NCBI RefSeq assembly: GCF_946481155.1
Contig: NZ_CAMLMK010000019.1
Span: forward strand, 1 to 33,977
DNA from: an uncultured Flavobacterium sp.
Lineage (GTDB): Bacteria > Bacteroidota > Bacteroidia > Flavobacteriales > Flavobacteriaceae
Reading direction: 5' to 3'
DNA: 33,977 nt
Shown here: piece after piece, positions 33,439-33,977 of the stretch
Numbering within the stretch: the stretch's first letter is position 1
How the letters are laid out: the number at the start of each line of letters is the position of its first letter
Position numbers and translations under genes: made by a program
The notes under the pieces: model-generated
Databases searched by the model: none
Told to the model about the DNA's origin: nothing
What the model saw: the letters and a program-made list of their open reading frames with translations, nothing else

Positions 33439-33975
33439 TTATTTGTTGATGATTTTTAATAATTCGTTTTCAAGTTCGGTATATGTAAATGAACGTTCAT
33501 AAAACGCCCGGTTGTTAGTATTGTAAATTAACGTTGCCGGAATTGCGCCACTCCAGTTTTTGTCGATTTTATCAATCCAGGCATTGGCATCGGGATCGTC
33601 TAAATGCAGGATTTCGCTTCTGATATTTTTTTTCTTTATAAAGGATATCAGACTGGTTTCCACTTTATTCGGCATATCTATACTGACCAGTAGCACTTTG
33701 ACTTTTTTTCCGCTGTAAGATTGATTGAGCTGTTCAAAATGAGGTAATTCTTTCACGCAGGGCAAGCACCAGGTCGCCCAAAAATTAATAACGTACGTAG
33801 TGTCGTTGCTTTTATGAAGGTATGGCTCAATGGATTTAAAATCAAAGGATTTCACTTTGACGCCCTGACTTTCGTAAACTTTAATGGGATTGGGATCAGG
33901 AACCGGGGATTGGTACTTATCCTGAGCGAAGGAGAAAAATCCTGAAAGCAGAAGTGATAGAAATAGTAATCGCAT
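33439..33975 (-). CDS. TlpA-like periplasmic thiol-disulfide oxidoreductase
   Basis: The 178-residue protein has a signal peptide (MRLLFLSLLLSGFFSFAQ) and a thioredoxin fold with INFWATWCLPCVKELPHF, the WCxxC active site (about 89-92), and a cis-proline in GAIPATLIY. TlpA/ResA-type proteins keep periplasmic cysteines reduced, for instance for cytochrome c or copper-centre assembly. The ATG at 33975 gives a proper signal peptide. It is the first visible gene of the operon with the CNHCP protein and rhodanese; the promoter lies beyond the right edge. Confidence 0.87.
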   Translation of the reverse strand: MRLLFLSLLLSGFFSFAQDKYQSPVPDPNPIKVYESQGVKVKSFDFKSIEPYLHKSNDTTYVINFWATWCLPCVKELPHFEQLNQSYSGKKVKVLLVSIDMPNKVETSLISFIKKKNIRSEILHLDDPDANAWIDKIDKNWSGAIPATLIYNTNNRAFYERSFTYTELENELLKIINK

Positions 33976-33977
33976 AT

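Overview
The window looks like a chromosomal segment of a Flavobacterium-type Bacteroidota. The evidence is two secreted proteins with signal peptides and type IX secretion (T9SS) C-terminal tails, a fused E1 alpha/beta 2-oxoacid dehydrogenase, promoters with the Bacteroidota -7 element TAnnTTTG, AT-rich intergenic DNA and little Shine-Dalgarno signal.

Region 1 (1-9300) is an oxygen-responsive block. It holds the N-terminal 574 residues of a CcoI/FixI copper ATPase for cbb3 oxidase assembly (cut by the window edge), a divergent Fnr/Crp regulator, and an operon on the minus strand. That operon encodes a stand-alone PEP-synthase ATP-grasp domain, a FixL-like PAS histidine kinase that keeps the haem-ligand histidine, and a receiver fused to a Crp/Fnr-type DNA-binding module. 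Divergent from the operon is a 591-residue nitronate-monooxygenase-like barrel protein; convergent with that is a group II PLP decarboxylase. All five transcription units carry the same promoter design: a TGA-N6-TCA palindrome (one copy has a single mismatch) centred exactly 36.5 nt upstream of the last base of a TAnnTTTG-type -7 box. I read this as a self-contained low-oxygen regulon in which FixL, FixJ and FixK functions are carried by two proteins. It is the most interesting system in the window.

Region 2 (9300-15940) has a 40-residue membrane miniprotein, its terminator, a long AT-rich leader, and a roughly 1,900-residue multidomain T9SS surface protein.

Region 3 (15960-21890) is a DNA-damage cassette: a self-cleaving XRE-S24 (LexA-like) repressor divergent from Y-family polymerase, short DnaE-type polymerase and AlkB. 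The divergent gap holds overlapping promoters and palindromic operator candidates. REP-like inverted repeats and a bidirectional terminator follow.

Region 4 (21900-33977) holds a secreted endonuclease I with T9SS tail, an M1-peptidase-like protein without HExxH that ends in a probable beta-barrel, the fused 2-oxoacid dehydrogenase E1, a CPA2 antiporter translationally coupled to a small membrane protein, and a thiol/redox operon (TlpA-like, thioredoxin-like, rhodanese). I saw no tRNA, rRNA, CRISPR array or intact insertion sequence.
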